Positions 1-8,422 of a stretch of DNA of 64,000 bases are shown piece by piece. Position numbers and translations under genes: made by a program. The notes beneath the pieces are model-generated. The model was given only the letters and a program-made list of their open reading frames with translations, ran no database searches and was not told the DNA's origin. The DNA is from Nocardia caishijiensis NBRC 108228. GTDB lineage: Bacteria; Actinomycetota; Actinomycetes; Mycobacteriales; Mycobacteriaceae. Position 1 is the first letter of the stretch, and every line of letters starts with the position of its first letter. The DNA lies in NCBI RefSeq assembly GCF_001612825.1, contig NZ_BDBE01000034.1:62001-126000 (forward strand), read 5' to 3'.

Positions 1-203
1 TCGGGTTTGGCCAGCACCCGCAGCGCCGCCGAGAGGTCGGGGTCGAGGGTGCGGGCGCACCACGCGTCGAGTGCCGGTTGCGCGGCCGCCCGCTCGGCGG
101 TGTCGCGGGCGGACGCGCGAACGGCGAGCGGATACGGGATCCGGTCGCCGTCGGTACGCGCCCAGGCCAGCGCGAACTGGTCGGGCGTGAGGTGCCAGTT
201 CAC
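1..203 (-). CDS. EspG-like ESX secretion-associated protein (N-terminal part, runs off window)
   Basis: The N-terminal 67 residues are in the window, read from a GTG at 203. The opening (NWHLTPDQFALAWARTDGDR, then IPYPL) resembles the start of the EspG family, cytosolic chaperones that bind PE/PPE and WXG-type substrates of type VII secretion. Its GTG overlaps the TGA stop of the upstream PPE-like gene (GTGA), so the two are translationally coupled, which fits a chaperone/substrate pair. The rest of the protein lies outside the window. The family call rests on about 25 residues and on the neighbourhood. Confidence 0.6.
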   Translation of the reverse strand, partial: MNWHLTPDQFALAWARTDGDRIPYPLAVRASARDTAERAAAQPALDAWCARTLDPDLSAALRVLAKP

Positions 204-1510
204 TCGTGCTCGGTCCACTCTCCGAGCACGGCGGGACTGGTCGGTTCCAGCTTCCCGATCAGCGGGTTCACCTCGTCGGCGGGTTCGAGGAAGGTGGGTT
301 CCTCCTCGAGGAAACGCAGGAAATCGTCGTCGTCGTCCTCGATCTCGGGCTGAACGGGTTGGCGTGGACCACCGGGAGCGCGGCTGTGGTCCGCCGCGAC
401 CATCGCCCCACCCATGAGTCCGCCGATCGCACCCGCACTCATCCCGGCAGCCGCTTCACCACCGGCGACCGTCGCGTCGTGCCGCCCGTCCTCCGACGTC
501 GCCGAACGGGTAGCGGGAGAAGCCGATTCGCCGAGCGAAGCCGCCTGGGTCGCCGGTGACCCGGCGGCGGCCCGCGATGTCTTCGCCCGTTTCGCGGTCC
601 GCCCGGGCCCGGCGAGGGCAGCGGCACCCGCCACCGGGTTCGCGCTGCCTGCCGAGGTGCTCGACCCGCCGACCGCGCCGGACACCGCGCTCGACCCGCC
701 CGATCCGGACACCGCCGCCGGTGCGACCGCTGCCGAACCGCCCGTGAACAGGGAGGTGCTCGCCGACGAGGTGCTCACACCGGCCGCCGAAACCACTCCT
801 GGACCACCGGCGGCGACTGCGCCCGCCGCTCCGCCCGGAACGGGGTGTGCCGCCGCACCGGTGACCTCGACATCGGAATTCACACCGGAAATCGCCGCGC
901 CCACCGCCGACGGCGCCGCCCCGAGCGCGACCCCAGGGGCCACTTCGGTTGTCCCCGCATCCATCCCGCCGAAAGCGGGCACTCCCGACCCGGTGGGCAC
1001 GAAGGCACCCGCGTAGATCGTCTCCATCGCCCGCACCGCGTCCAGCCGCGCGTTCTCGGCTTCCCGCGAGATCGTGGCGTTGTCGGTGGCCCGCTTCGGA
1101 TCGAGCAGCGCGGCGTCCGGATCAGGCTGCGCCGCAGCCGGTTCGGTGACAGCGGCGCGAATCGACTCCGCCGCGTCACCCGCCTGGCACAGCCGAACCC
1201 CGACGGCCGTCAACACATCCGAGATCTGGCGACCCGCCTGCTCGAACGTGCGAAGCGCGTCGACCGCCGACTGCGCCGAGGACCCACGCCATCCGTCGGC
1301 GATCGCCGCCCGGATCTCGGCGTGCGCGTTGTCGACCTCGTCACCCACCGCCGTGGCCGCCGCCAGATACAGCTGACCACCACTGCTCAACGCCGCCGGG
1401 TCGAGTTCCTGTACCGCCGTGTGGATTTCGGAATGCGACAAGCTGTCGAACACCTCGACGACGGCCACGTAGTCCGGGTCGGTCCCCGGTGCGTCGGAAA
1501 TGCTACGCAT
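200..1510 (-). CDS. PPE/WXG-like ESX substrate with long Ala/Gly-rich tail
   Basis: 436 residues from the ATG at 1510; an in-frame GTG at 1519 is an alternative. The first ~170 residues look helical and carry a W-x-G-type turn (GWRGSSAQSAVDAL), as in PPE/WXG100 proteins exported by type VII systems. Residues ~170-360 are low-complexity Ala/Gly/Ser. The end is acidic with a run of Asp (EIEDDDDDF). The start overlaps the preceding small ESX-type gene by 8 bases, and the stop overlaps the EspG-like gene, so this is an operon. Likely an exported substrate or surface protein. There is no signal peptide, as expected for T7SS cargo. The exact family is unsure. Confidence 0.65.
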   Translation of the reverse strand: MRSISDAPGTDPDYVAVVEVFDSLSHSEIHTAVQELDPAALSSGGQLYLAAATAVGDEVDNAHAEIRAAIADGWRGSSAQSAVDALRTFEQAGRQISDVLTAVGVRLCQAGDAAESIRAAVTEPAAAQPDPDAALLDPKRATDNATISREAENARLDAVRAMETIYAGAFVPTGSGVPAFGGMDAGTTEVAPGVALGAAPSAVGAAISGVNSDVEVTGAAAHPVPGGAAGAVAAGGPGVVSAAGVSTSSASTSLFTGGSAAVAPAAVSGSGGSSAVSGAVGGSSTSAGSANPVAGAAALAGPGRTAKRAKTSRAAAGSPATQAASLGESASPATRSATSEDGRHDATVAGGEAAAGMSAGAIGGLMGGAMVAADHSRAPGGPRQPVQPEIEDDDDDFLRFLEEEPTFLEPADEVNPLIGKLEPTSPAVLGEWTEHE

Positions 1511-1898
1511 GCCCGGCACCCGTCTCGATCGCGCGGACCGCGCTCGCCATCACCTGATCGCTGTCCTGATACGCGGCACCGGCGGCCCGCAGCACCGCCG
1601 CCAGTTGCCGTGCCGTCGCGGCGTAGGCGCGCAACTGGTCCAAGGCGTCACCGGTCTTGCTCTCGAAACCGGTGCGCAGCGCGGCGCCCGAGGGCAGCCC
1701 ACCGAAACCGGGCAGCGTCGAGGCCTGCGCCAGGGCCTGCACCTGTACGTCGATGGCGGCGGCGAGACGCTCGTAGCGCAGCGCGCACCGTTCGGGGGCG
1801 CCGTCGGCGACGAGCACCCCGTCGACCCACAATCCACCCTCCTCGACGGCCTGACCGAGCGCCGCCGTATTCGGCAGCCCCGCGCGATTCGATTGCAC
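1503..1898 (-). CDS. small ESX-type (WXG100/EspC-like) protein
   Basis: 131 residues from a GTG at 1898, preceded by a good ribosome site (AAGGGGGAAG). The protein is almost entirely helical, with a central helical hairpin (QALAQASTLPGFGGLPSG between helices) and no membrane segment or signal peptide. Size, composition and position directly before a PPE-like and an EspG-like gene suggest a small type VII partner or substrate. No clean W-x-G motif is visible, so family membership is inferred from context. It follows the alpha/beta hydrolase gene by 18 bases on the same strand. Confidence 0.55.
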   Translation of the reverse strand: MQSNRAGLPNTAALGQAVEEGGLWVDGVLVADGAPERCALRYERLAAAIDVQVQALAQASTLPGFGGLPSGAALRTGFESKTGDALDQLRAYAATARQLAAVLRAAGAAYQDSDQVMASAVRAIETGAGHA

Positions 1899-1916
1899 CG
1901 CTTCCCCCTTCGTCGT

Positions 1917-2522
1917 TCAGCCCGCCGTGGCCAGTACCCACCGCGCGATGTCGTCGGCCACGCGGTCCCGCACCGGTTCGTGCAGCAGGTCGTGACCCGC
2001 GTCGGCGTACTCGCGCAAATCTACCGATCCACACCGCTGTGTCCATAGCCGCACCGCATCGATCGGCGCCCGGCGATCATCGATTCCGTGCACCGCCAGG
2101 GTCGGCGGACGCGGGTTCGGCGTGATCTCGGTGGCCCGGCGAGGGGTGCCGCTCAGGACGAGTCCGCGCAGTTCGGCGGCTTGATCGGCGGCGAAAGCGA
2201 GCGCCGTGACGGCACCGAGCGAATGGCCCATGAGTACCGGCGCGGTCGTGGTGTCGCCGCGCACCACCTCGAGCAGTCCCCTGGCATCGGCGACGAGTTC
2301 GGCGAGGGTGCCCGGCGCGTGCGGATCGCCTTCGCTCAGGCCCTGTCCCGAGGTGTCCAGGGTCCACAACGCGATGCCGGTGGCGGCCAACGCGGCACCG
2401 AAGCGGTGGTAGTGCCCGCTGTGTTGACCGGTGCCTGGCAGCAGCACAACGGTCGCGGCGACGGGGTCGAGCGACCTGCGCCGGTAGTGCAACCGGCCAC
2501 GCGCGCTGTCGAAGTAGGGCAC
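1917..2522 (-). CDS. alpha/beta hydrolase (lysophospholipase/monoacylglycerol lipase-like)
   Basis: 201 residues. Motifs of the alpha/beta hydrolase fold are clear: an oxyanion-hole region (LLPGTGQHSGHY), the nucleophile elbow GHSLG, an acid in the HGIDDRRAPI strand end, and a catalytic His in AGHDLLHE. The frame is open to 2672, but I chose the GTG at 2522 because a GATAAT -10 box (2534-2529) ends six bases before it, giving a leaderless start, and because the longer frame would run through the divergent promoter of the next gene. The protein is short for the family and the lid is minimal. It may hydrolyse a lipid ester; the substrate cannot be told. It sits 18 bases upstream of the ESX genes. 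Confidence 0.8.
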   Translation of the reverse strand: MPYFDSARGRLHYRRRSLDPVAATVVLLPGTGQHSGHYHRFGAALAATGIALWTLDTSGQGLSEGDPHAPGTLAELVADARGLLEVVRGDTTTAPVLMGHSLGAVTALAFAADQAAELRGLVLSGTPRRATEITPNPRPPTLAVHGIDDRRAPIDAVRLWTQRCGSVDLREYADAGHDLLHEPVRDRVADDIARWVLATAG

Positions 2523-2604
2523 CGACCGATTATCCGCACCTGCCAAAGCATCGCGCCAGCCGTTACACTTCGCCCGTCCACCTGGTTCAGAGTCGAGGTC
2601 GTCC
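2523..2604. promoter_or_regulatory. divergent promoter region
   Basis: The region separates the leaderless hydrolase gene (minus) from the secreted beta-propeller gene (plus). On the minus strand GATAAT at 2534-2529 sits six bases before the GTG at 2522. On the plus strand TACACT at 2564-2569 fits an actinobacterial -10, giving a leader of about 28 bases before the ATG at 2605. No clear -35 boxes were seen. Promoter activity is inferred from spacing only. Confidence 0.5.
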
Positions 2605-3513
2605 ATGTTGTCGTTGCGTCGTTGTGTGGCAAGCATTGTCGTCGGTGCGGCGGGCGTGAGCACCGCGGTCACCGCGGTCGCCGGTGCCGATCCGGTCGCC
2701 GCCTGCGGGCGGGCCGGTCAGGAGATCGCGATCCACTCGACGGTCCCCCTACTGGACTGGTCGGAGAACTTCGGCATCGACGAGCGCGGCGACGTATGGG
2801 TGGCGCGGGTGCTGCGCGGCGAGGTGCAGCGGTACGACAGCGCCGGACAGCTCACCGCCACCGTGGACATCGCGGCCCCCGGTGCGGTCCGCCTCGGCCC
2901 CGACGGCCTGCTCTACGTGGTCACCGGCAATTCGCCGCTGTCGGGTTCCGGCGGCGTCGTCCGGTTCGACCCCACCGCCGCCGACCCGGCCCCCGAATCC
3001 TTCGCCACCGGCTTCATCCAGCCCAACGGGGCCGCCTTCGACGCGCAGGGCAACCTTTACGTCACCGCCCGCGACGGCGTGCACCGGCTGCTGCCCGACG
3101 GCACCGAGGACATGACCTGGTGGTCGAACGTCACCGTCGAGGGCCCCAACGGCGTTGTGGTCTTCGGTGATTCGGTGTACGTCACGGCGAACTTCGTCGA
3201 CAGCGCGGCGGGCCCGGTGGGTCGGGTGCTCCGCTTGTCGCGCACGAATCCGGCGGTGAGCACCACCGTCGCCGACCTGACCTCGTTCGGTTCGCTGCCC
3301 GACTTCGTCGACGACCTGGTGATGCGTGACGGCGCACTGTACGTGACGACACTGACCGGCCAGCTGGTGCGCATCGATCTGGCGTCGGGCGGTGCCTGCA
3401 CGATCGCCGCCACCCAGCCGCTCACCGCGGTCGTCGCCGACCCGGCCGACTCGACGGCGCTGCTCGCGGGCACCGAAGAGGGAACCGTGCTGCGCATCCG
3501 TCCGCGCGGCTGA
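2605..3513 (+). CDS. secreted SMP-30/gluconolactonase-like beta-propeller protein
   Basis: 302 residues. A Sec signal peptide (RR, then a hydrophobic stretch, cleavage near AGA-DP at ~residue 34) is followed by repeated propeller strands such as DERGDVWVARVLRG, GPDGLLYVVTG, DAQGNLYVTARDG and FGDSVYVTANFVDS, the pattern of SMP-30/gluconolactonase/strictosidine-synthase-like proteins. This suggests an extracytoplasmic lactonase or binding protein; the substrate is unknown. Only two Cys remain after cleavage, one near the N-terminus and one near residue 265, possibly a disulfide. The gene ends at a bidirectional hairpin shared with the convergent gene. Confidence 0.75.
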   Translation: MLSLRRCVASIVVGAAGVSTAVTAVAGADPVAACGRAGQEIAIHSTVPLLDWSENFGIDERGDVWVARVLRGEVQRYDSAGQLTATVDIAAPGAVRLGPDGLLYVVTGNSPLSGSGGVVRFDPTAADPAPESFATGFIQPNGAAFDAQGNLYVTARDGVHRLLPDGTEDMTWWSNVTVEGPNGVVVFGDSVYVTANFVDSAAGPVGRVLRLSRTNPAVSTTVADLTSFGSLPDFVDDLVMRDGALYVTTLTGQLVRIDLASGGACTIAATQPLTAVVADPADSTALLAGTEEGTVLRIRPRG

Positions 3514-3526
3514 CACGTCACACGAC

Positions 3527-3556
3527 AACGGCCGCCGACATCAGTCGGCGGCCGTT
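3527..3556. terminator. bidirectional hairpin terminator
   Basis: A perfect 13-base inverted repeat (AACGGCCGCCGAC / GTCGGCGGCCGTT) with a 4-base loop lies between two convergent genes, with T-rich sequence (TTTCTCGTT) on the plus side. This is the expected form of a shared intrinsic terminator. Confidence 0.85.
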
Positions 3557-3574
3557 TCTCGTTGCGGCGTGCGA

Positions 3575-4390
3575 TCAGCCGCCGACGCTCAGCGCCGACG
3601 GCGGGGCCGGGGGAGCGGGGGCGGGAGCGGGCTGCGGCGTTTCCGCGGGTGCCGGGGCGGGCGCGGGCGTTTCGGGTGCGGGCGCCTGGGACTGAGCCGC
3701 CCCAGGACCCGGTGCGCCCGAGCCGGGTGCTGGCGCCTGCGGTTCCGGTGCGGCGGGCGCTTCCGGTGCGGCCACCGGCAGGTCGGGAACGACGAACGTG
3801 CCGACGGTTGGCGTCATCACGCAGCGCGCGCCCGGGTAATCGATGGTGCCCCACATGGACGCGACCACGGTCCCCGCACCGCTGGTGATCGTCTTCGACA
3901 GCGACGGCAGCTGGTATTCGGTGACGTCGTCGAGCACGGCGATGCCGCTCTGCCCGTTGTTCACGTTCACCCAGGCCACGTTCAGTCCCGAGGCCAGCGG
4001 CACGCCCGTGTGGGCCGGGCTCGCGCTGAACCGCACATCGCCCGGTGTCAGGCTGGTCGGGGTGCGCGGGCCGGGACCCTCGACGGTCGCCGCCGCGATG
4101 ATGGTGGTGATGGGGCCGTTGCTGCCGCAGCCGAACGTGGGGGCGGCGTAGCCGAGCGGGATGAACTGGGCCGAGATGTCGCGCAGCTTGTCGGCGCCGA
4201 CTATGTTGGTGAAACTGGCGATCGCGTCGACACCCGCCTTGGTGTTCACGTCCTCACCGGCGAGATGGCGCAGGTGGGTGATGGCGTCGTCCAGGGGTGA
4301 CGCGCTCGCGTTCGCCGCCAGCACGACCACAGCCCCGATGCTCGCCGCGGTCACCGCCGCCGCTCTACCTGCGATGGATCTGCCGTTCAC
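3575..4390 (-). CDS. secreted protein with Pro/Ala-rich C-terminal tail
   Basis: 271 residues from a GTG at 4390, which has AGGGAG about 9 bases upstream; the frame is open further to an ATG at 4438 but that start has no ribosome site. An N-terminal signal peptide ends near ANASAS. The mature part (residues ~35-205) contains a globular, probably beta-rich domain with two Cys (FGCGSNGP and ARCVMTP). The last ~65 residues are Pro/Ala repeats (PEAPAAPEPQAPAPG and similar) that probably span the cell wall. It resembles exported proteins common in Nocardia and Rhodococcus, but I recognise no function. Confidence 0.65.
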   Translation of the reverse strand: MNGRSIAGRAAAVTAASIGAVVVLAANASASPLDDAITHLRHLAGEDVNTKAGVDAIASFTNIVGADKLRDISAQFIPLGYAAPTFGCGSNGPITTIIAAATVEGPGPRTPTSLTPGDVRFSASPAHTGVPLASGLNVAWVNVNNGQSGIAVLDDVTEYQLPSLSKTITSGAGTVVASMWGTIDYPGARCVMTPTVGTFVVPDLPVAAPEAPAAPEPQAPAPGSGAPGPGAAQSQAPAPETPAPAPAPAETPQPAPAPAPPAPPSALSVGG

Positions 4391-4496
4391 CCGTAACTCC
4401 CTGCTGCTCGCGCGCCGGTTCCCCGGTCCGTGTGGCAACGTACCAGTTCGACCGGCCGGTGGCAGCGTGGCGGTGTCGTGGCGCCGCCGTGCGGGG

Positions 4497-4502
4497 TAGG
4501 TT
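4497..4502 (+). promoter_or_regulatory. candidate -10 box (TAGGTT) of the acyl-CoA dehydrogenase operon
   Basis: TAGGTT fits the actinobacterial TAnnnT -10 pattern and lies 37 bases upstream of the ATG at 4540, which is preceded by GGGAGA. This would give a short leadered transcript. No operator was recognised. Confidence 0.35.
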
Positions 4503-4539
4503 CCTAGAGGACGGCTACTAGAGACGCTGGGAGACCCGT

Positions 4540-5712
4540 ATGAAGCTAGCCCTGTCCCCGGAAGAGGTCGCCTTCCGCGACGAGCTCCGGCACTTCTATC
4601 AGACCGAGATCCCCGTCGAGATCCGTGACCGCGTGAAATACGGACACGAGCTTTCCCGCGAAGACATCGTCACCGCCAACAAGATCCTCAACGACCACGG
4701 GCTCGCCGTGCCGAACTGGCCGGTCGCGTGGGGCGGCAAGGACTGGACGCCGATGCAGCGCCACCTGTGGCTCGACGAGATGCAGCTGGCCTCGGTGCCC
4801 GAGCCACTCACCTTCAATGCCTCCATGGTCGGCCCGGTGATCGCCCAGTTCGGTTCCGAGGAGCTCAAGCAGCGTTTCCTGCCGCCGACCGCGGCCCTCG
4901 ACATCTGGTGGTGCCAGGGCTTCTCCGAGCCCGACGCCGGTTCCGACCTGGCCTCGCTGCGCACCACCGCCGTCCGCGACGGCGACTCCTACATCGTCAA
5001 CGGCCAGAAGATCTGGACCACGCTCGGCCAGTACGCCGACTGGATCTTCTGCCTCGTGCGCACCGACCCGTCCGCGCCCAAGAAGCAAGCGGGCATCTCC
5101 TTCCTGCTCTTCGACGTGAAGTCGCCCGGTGTCACCATGCGCCCGATCAAACTGATCGACGGCAGCTACGAAGTGAACGAGGTGTTCTTCGAGAACGTGC
5201 GGGTGCCCGCCGATCAGCTGGTCGGTGCGGAGAACCAGGGCTGGACCTACGCCAAGTTCCTGCTCGGCAACGAACGCACCTCCATCACCGGCGTCGGCAA
5301 GACCAAGGTCAAGATCGGCCTGGCCAAGGACCACGCCCGCTCGATACGCACCGGCCACGGCACCCTGCTCGAGGATCCCGTGTTCGCCGCGCGCATCGCC
5401 GAACTGGAGAACGAACTGCTCGCCCTGGAACTCACCCAGTTGCGGGTGGTGTCGAATTCGGCCGACGGCAAGCCCAACCCGGCCTCCTCGGTGCTCAAGC
5501 TGCGCGGCACCGAATTGCAGCAGGCGGCCACCGAACTGCTGCTCGACATCGCGGGCGCCGACGCCCTCCCGGTCGGCGCCGACGACATCGCCTCACCCGC
5601 CTGGGCCCAGCACACCGGCCCCGGCTATCTGAACTACCGCAAGGTGACCATCTACGGAGGTTCGAGCGAGGTCCAGCGCTCGATCATTTCCTCCACGATC
5701 CTCGGATTGTGA
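4540..5712 (+). CDS. acyl-CoA dehydrogenase, PimC-like large subunit
   Basis: 390 residues, normal length for the family. Conserved features include the FAD/substrate block WWCQGFSEPDAGSDLASL (~residues 123-140), IVNGQKIWTT, and FENVRVPADQLVGAENQGW. The MCAD-type catalytic Glu region reads IYGGSSEVQR, with Gly where many members have Glu. Glu245 in LLGNERTSI falls where isovaleryl- and long-chain-type enzymes keep their catalytic base, so the subunit is probably active. It is followed after 9 bases by a second, divergent acyl-CoA dehydrogenase. Such pairs form alpha2beta2 enzymes acting on dicarboxylic, sterol-derived or other bulky acyl-CoAs. The specific substrate is not certain; pimeloyl-CoA dehydrogenase is a family label only. 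Confidence 0.85.
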   Translation: MKLALSPEEVAFRDELRHFYQTEIPVEIRDRVKYGHELSREDIVTANKILNDHGLAVPNWPVAWGGKDWTPMQRHLWLDEMQLASVPEPLTFNASMVGPVIAQFGSEELKQRFLPPTAALDIWWCQGFSEPDAGSDLASLRTTAVRDGDSYIVNGQKIWTTLGQYADWIFCLVRTDPSAPKKQAGISFLLFDVKSPGVTMRPIKLIDGSYEVNEVFFENVRVPADQLVGAENQGWTYAKFLLGNERTSITGVGKTKVKIGLAKDHARSIRTGHGTLLEDPVFAARIAELENELLALELTQLRVVSNSADGKPNPASSVLKLRGTELQQAATELLLDIAGADALPVGADDIASPAWAQHTGPGYLNYRKVTIYGGSSEVQRSIISSTILGL

Positions 5713-5721
5713 GGCGCTGAC

Positions 5722-6849
5722 ATGGATCTGGCACTGACCGAAGAACAGACGATGCTGCGCGACACCGTGCGCGAACTGCTGCACCGGTTCTACGACGGCG
5801 AGGCCCTCACCAAAGCAGGCGACACCGACCCCGGCTGGAGCCGCACGGTCTGGAAGCAACTCGCCGACCTCGGCGTCCTCGGCCTGACCATCCCCGAAGA
5901 AGACGGCGGCGTCGGCGCGGGCCCCGTCGAGGCCCTGCTCGTGCAGGAGGAGCTTGGCCGTGCGCTCGCTCCCGAACCGGTGCTCGACGCCGTGGTCGTT
6001 CCCGCCGAACTGATCCGGCTCACCGGCAGCGCCGACCAGCGTCACCGCCTGCTGCCCGCCCTCGCCGAAGGCACCACCCTGCTCGCCTTCGCCCACGCCG
6101 AACCCGGGCAGCGCTGGCCGTCCACCGAGGTCACCGCCACCGCCACCAAGGACGGCGACTCGTACACCCTCACCGGTGTGAAGAACCCCGTCCCGCGCGG
6201 CGACTGCGCCGACCAGCTGATCGTCAGCGCGGGCCTCCCCGGCGGCGGCGTCGGCCTGTTCCTGGTCGACCCCACCGGCACCGGCGTGCAGCGGCGCACC
6301 TACCGCACCTTCGACGGCCGCCGCGGCGCCCAGTTCGATTTCGCCTCCGCCCCCGCCGAACCGCTCGGCGACCCCGCCGACGCGACCGAACAGATCACAC
6401 TCGCCCAGGGCTACGCCCAGGCAGCACTGTGCGCGGAATCGGTCGGTGCCATGCAGGTAGCCCTCACCTTCACCACCGACTACCTCAAATCGCGCAAACA
6501 GTTCGGCGTCACCCTGTCGAAGTTCCAAACCCTCACCCAGCGCGCGGCCGACTGCTACGTCTCCCTGGAACTGGCCCGCAGCATGAACCTCTACATCACC
6601 GCCGCCCTAGCCGACGGCGCCCTCGACGAGGTCGTCGCCTCACGCGCCCGCCTCCAGATCGGCAAATCCGCCGCCCACATCGGCCGAGAGGCCATCCAGA
6701 TGCACGGCGGTATCGGCGTCACCGCCGAATACCCCGTGAGCCACTACGTCGCCCGCCTCACCGCGATCGGCCAGACCCTCGGCGGCGAACTGGAACACCG
6801 ACGAGTCCTCGCCGACCGAGTCGGCAGTTACGACCTGCCCGAGTTGTAA
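5722..6849 (+). CDS. acyl-CoA dehydrogenase, PimD-like small subunit
   Basis: 375 residues. Recognisable family parts are the N-terminal helical domain (LTEEQTMLRDTVRELL), the KSRKQFGVTLSKFQ helix and the C-terminal QMHGGIGVTAEYPVSHY motif. The middle FAD/substrate region (residues ~125-200) is degenerate compared with its upstream partner, and the canonical catalytic Glu motif is not evident. This fits a non-catalytic or half-site partner in a heteromeric enzyme. It is co-transcribed with the large subunit and ends just before a strong hairpin. It probably acts in beta-oxidation of an unusual acyl-CoA. Confidence 0.85.
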   Translation: MDLALTEEQTMLRDTVRELLHRFYDGEALTKAGDTDPGWSRTVWKQLADLGVLGLTIPEEDGGVGAGPVEALLVQEELGRALAPEPVLDAVVVPAELIRLTGSADQRHRLLPALAEGTTLLAFAHAEPGQRWPSTEVTATATKDGDSYTLTGVKNPVPRGDCADQLIVSAGLPGGGVGLFLVDPTGTGVQRRTYRTFDGRRGAQFDFASAPAEPLGDPADATEQITLAQGYAQAALCAESVGAMQVALTFTTDYLKSRKQFGVTLSKFQTLTQRAADCYVSLELARSMNLYITAALADGALDEVVASRARLQIGKSAAHIGREAIQMHGGIGVTAEYPVSHYVARLTAIGQTLGGELEHRRVLADRVGSYDLPEL

Positions 6850-6856
6850 CCACCCC

Positions 6857-6892
6857 ACAATGGTGCGTACCCGCACGGGTACGCACCATTGT
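6857..6892. terminator. strong hairpin terminator
   Basis: A perfect 17-base inverted repeat (ACAATGGTGCGTACCCG and its complement) with a 2-base loop starts 8 bases after the acyl-CoA dehydrogenase stop. There is no long T tract, as is usual in actinobacteria. It also marks the edge of the AT-richer accessory segment that follows. Confidence 0.8.
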
Positions 6893-7234
6893 CAGCAGGA
6901 TGCCATCCATCTCGGCCCCGTAGAACGCCGATATGTCCCTGGCGCAGAAGCCGCAAAAATGATAGCCACGGGTAATGTTGACAGGCTTCCTTGCTGCTTT
7001 GCGAAGTTATTCCAGGAGAATTTGAGATGGACTGCCGACGTCAAAGGATTCGTGACCCGCAAGCCAGCCCACGTTGAGTTCTGTGCCGCGACCGACTGCT
7101 CCCTCCTCGCCAGAAAGATAGCTGTACAAACTCAAGTCGCGAAAACACATCGTCCAAACCTGAAAATACAGTTCACAGCTCTCGGGTCCGCAGCGGCATC
7201 TCCTAGTTGAACGACCCTCTGCGGCTTCAAAAGA
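6893..7234. other. AT-richer intergenic stretch without a convincing gene
   Basis: Base composition drops sharply here compared with the flanking genes. A 116-codon plus-strand frame exists (6860-7210), but it starts inside the hairpin, has no ribosome site and shows no recognisable domain. It is probably eroded DNA at the end of the Rhs toxin/immunity array. Confidence 0.5.
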
Positions 7235-7777
7235 TCAGCTCGACACAAGACGATTATCTCCGCTTCGTAGGTCCCACAAATATTCTTGCACATTGGAATA
7301 TCGTTCGATGTTCTGGCGCCACTGCACGAGAAGATCCGCGCCACCCAAGCGGATACCGAAAGTCCACATGGGATCAATGAACAGACTGCTCGCCCCTTGA
7401 AATTTCATCTCCATACACTTCACGATACCTTGATCCACGCGAGAATTATCATCTAGGAAGTATCGAATGCTTGCGCAACGCAGGGCGGTATAGCCATCTC
7501 CGAAAAGATTTTCACCGCAAGAAGCCACCAGTATTTCATCCCCCTCTTCGTGGAGGACACCCGCGAGGTTCAATTCTGAAGAATATTCAATTTTGAGCTG
7601 GTCGTACTGATCGATGGATTCGAACTGTAGATACCCTTCATCTAGGCGCATATATACGATAGTCGGCTGAGGTCGAAACTCTGAGTAGCCTATGCCTCGA
7701 TCGATCCATCCAGGGACGAGTACATCGGTGGCCGACCGTTCTCTGAAGACGGCATCGAGAGTGCCAAAAACCGTCAT
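7235..7777 (-). CDS. orphan immunity-like protein of the Rhs locus
   Basis: 180 residues, acidic, no signal peptide or membrane segment. The family is not recognised. Its position in an AT-richer array downstream of an Rhs toxin on the same strand suggests an immunity protein. By eye its C-terminal half (IVKCMEMKFQGASSLFIDP, then FGIRLGG) resembles the C-terminal half of the protein encoded at 8423-8836 (VQCFALKSMGADSLVACTG, then VRIYPNG), so the two may be diverged paralogues. The start codon is an ATG near GAAAGGGATTCGAG, a plausible ribosome site. Confidence 0.6.
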   Translation of the reverse strand: MTVFGTLDAVFRERSATDVLVPGWIDRGIGYSEFRPQPTIVYMRLDEGYLQFESIDQYDQLKIEYSSELNLAGVLHEEGDEILVASCGENLFGDGYTALRCASIRYFLDDNSRVDQGIVKCMEMKFQGASSLFIDPMWTFGIRLGGADLLVQWRQNIERYSNVQEYLWDLRSGDNRLVSS

Positions 7778-7884
7778 CTCGAATCCCTTTCATTGAAATT
7801 TGAGCCTGATGGCCGGTGCCCTCTACACTATCTACTCTCCGTTACATTCGCCCGTCGGTGACTACCCAATGCGCAGCTTCGATG

Positions 7885-8388
7885 CTACACAGCGACGCTC
7901 ACCGACTTTTCCCAATCCTCCGAAACTTGCGGTAGCGGACCCACTACCGACTTTGCACCGCACAAATAAATAATCCACCGCAACTCTTCACACTTGTAGA
8001 CTCCCTCCCCGAATGAGTCCACCCAGACACGGACAATATTTCCGAAAACCTTTGTCACATCCCACCATGCCCATTCCCGCTCACGTGGATCGAAGGAAAA
8101 CAGCACATCCTGCACCGTCCACTCCTCGTGCCCCCGGTGCGCCCCGTACCGAACGGCCGCCGAACCCCAGGCTTCCCGCATCCACTGTAGGACACCGGTT
8201 TCCGGAATGAAGTCGCCCTCGAAGTCGGCCGTCAGCGAGGCATCGACACCGACATTCACGACTTCACGCAGCCTACGACCGAACCCGATAACATCATCGA
8301 ACGACTCGACCTCCACGTAGAACATCGACAGCAGCACACCCCCAGCGGTAGGGCGGCGGAAAATCCTGGCAACTTCGTGCGAAGTCAT
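7885..8388 (-). CDS. immunity-like hypothetical protein
   Basis: 167 residues from the ATG at 8388, which has CGAGAG about 9 bases upstream. The frame extends to an ATG at 8469, but that start has no ribosome site and overlaps the neighbouring gene. The sequence is rich in Trp, Glu and Asp (for example EREWAWWDVTKVFG and CEELRWIIYLCG) and lacks export signals, as is typical of Rhs/CDI immunity proteins. No family recognised. It is third in the array behind the Rhs toxin gene, so it may be an orphan immunity gene against a toxin tip no longer encoded here. Confidence 0.55.
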   Translation of the reverse strand: MTSHEVARIFRRPTAGGVLLSMFYVEVESFDDVIGFGRRLREVVNVGVDASLTADFEGDFIPETGVLQWMREAWGSAAVRYGAHRGHEEWTVQDVLFSFDPREREWAWWDVTKVFGNIVRVWVDSFGEGVYKCEELRWIIYLCGAKSVVGPLPQVSEDWEKSVSVAV

Positions 8389-8422
8389 CTGATCACTCTC
8401 GCAGACCTTTCGAACTATCGAG

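Noticed and set aside
2523..2672. Extended N-terminus of the alpha/beta hydrolase from the ATG at 2672
   Set aside because: It would cross the divergent promoter and overlap the neighbouring coding region, while a -10 box sits directly before the GTG at 2522.
6860..7210. 116-codon plus-strand frame after the acyl-CoA dehydrogenases
   Set aside because: It begins within a strong hairpin, lacks a ribosome site and recognisable domain, and lies in degraded AT-richer DNA.
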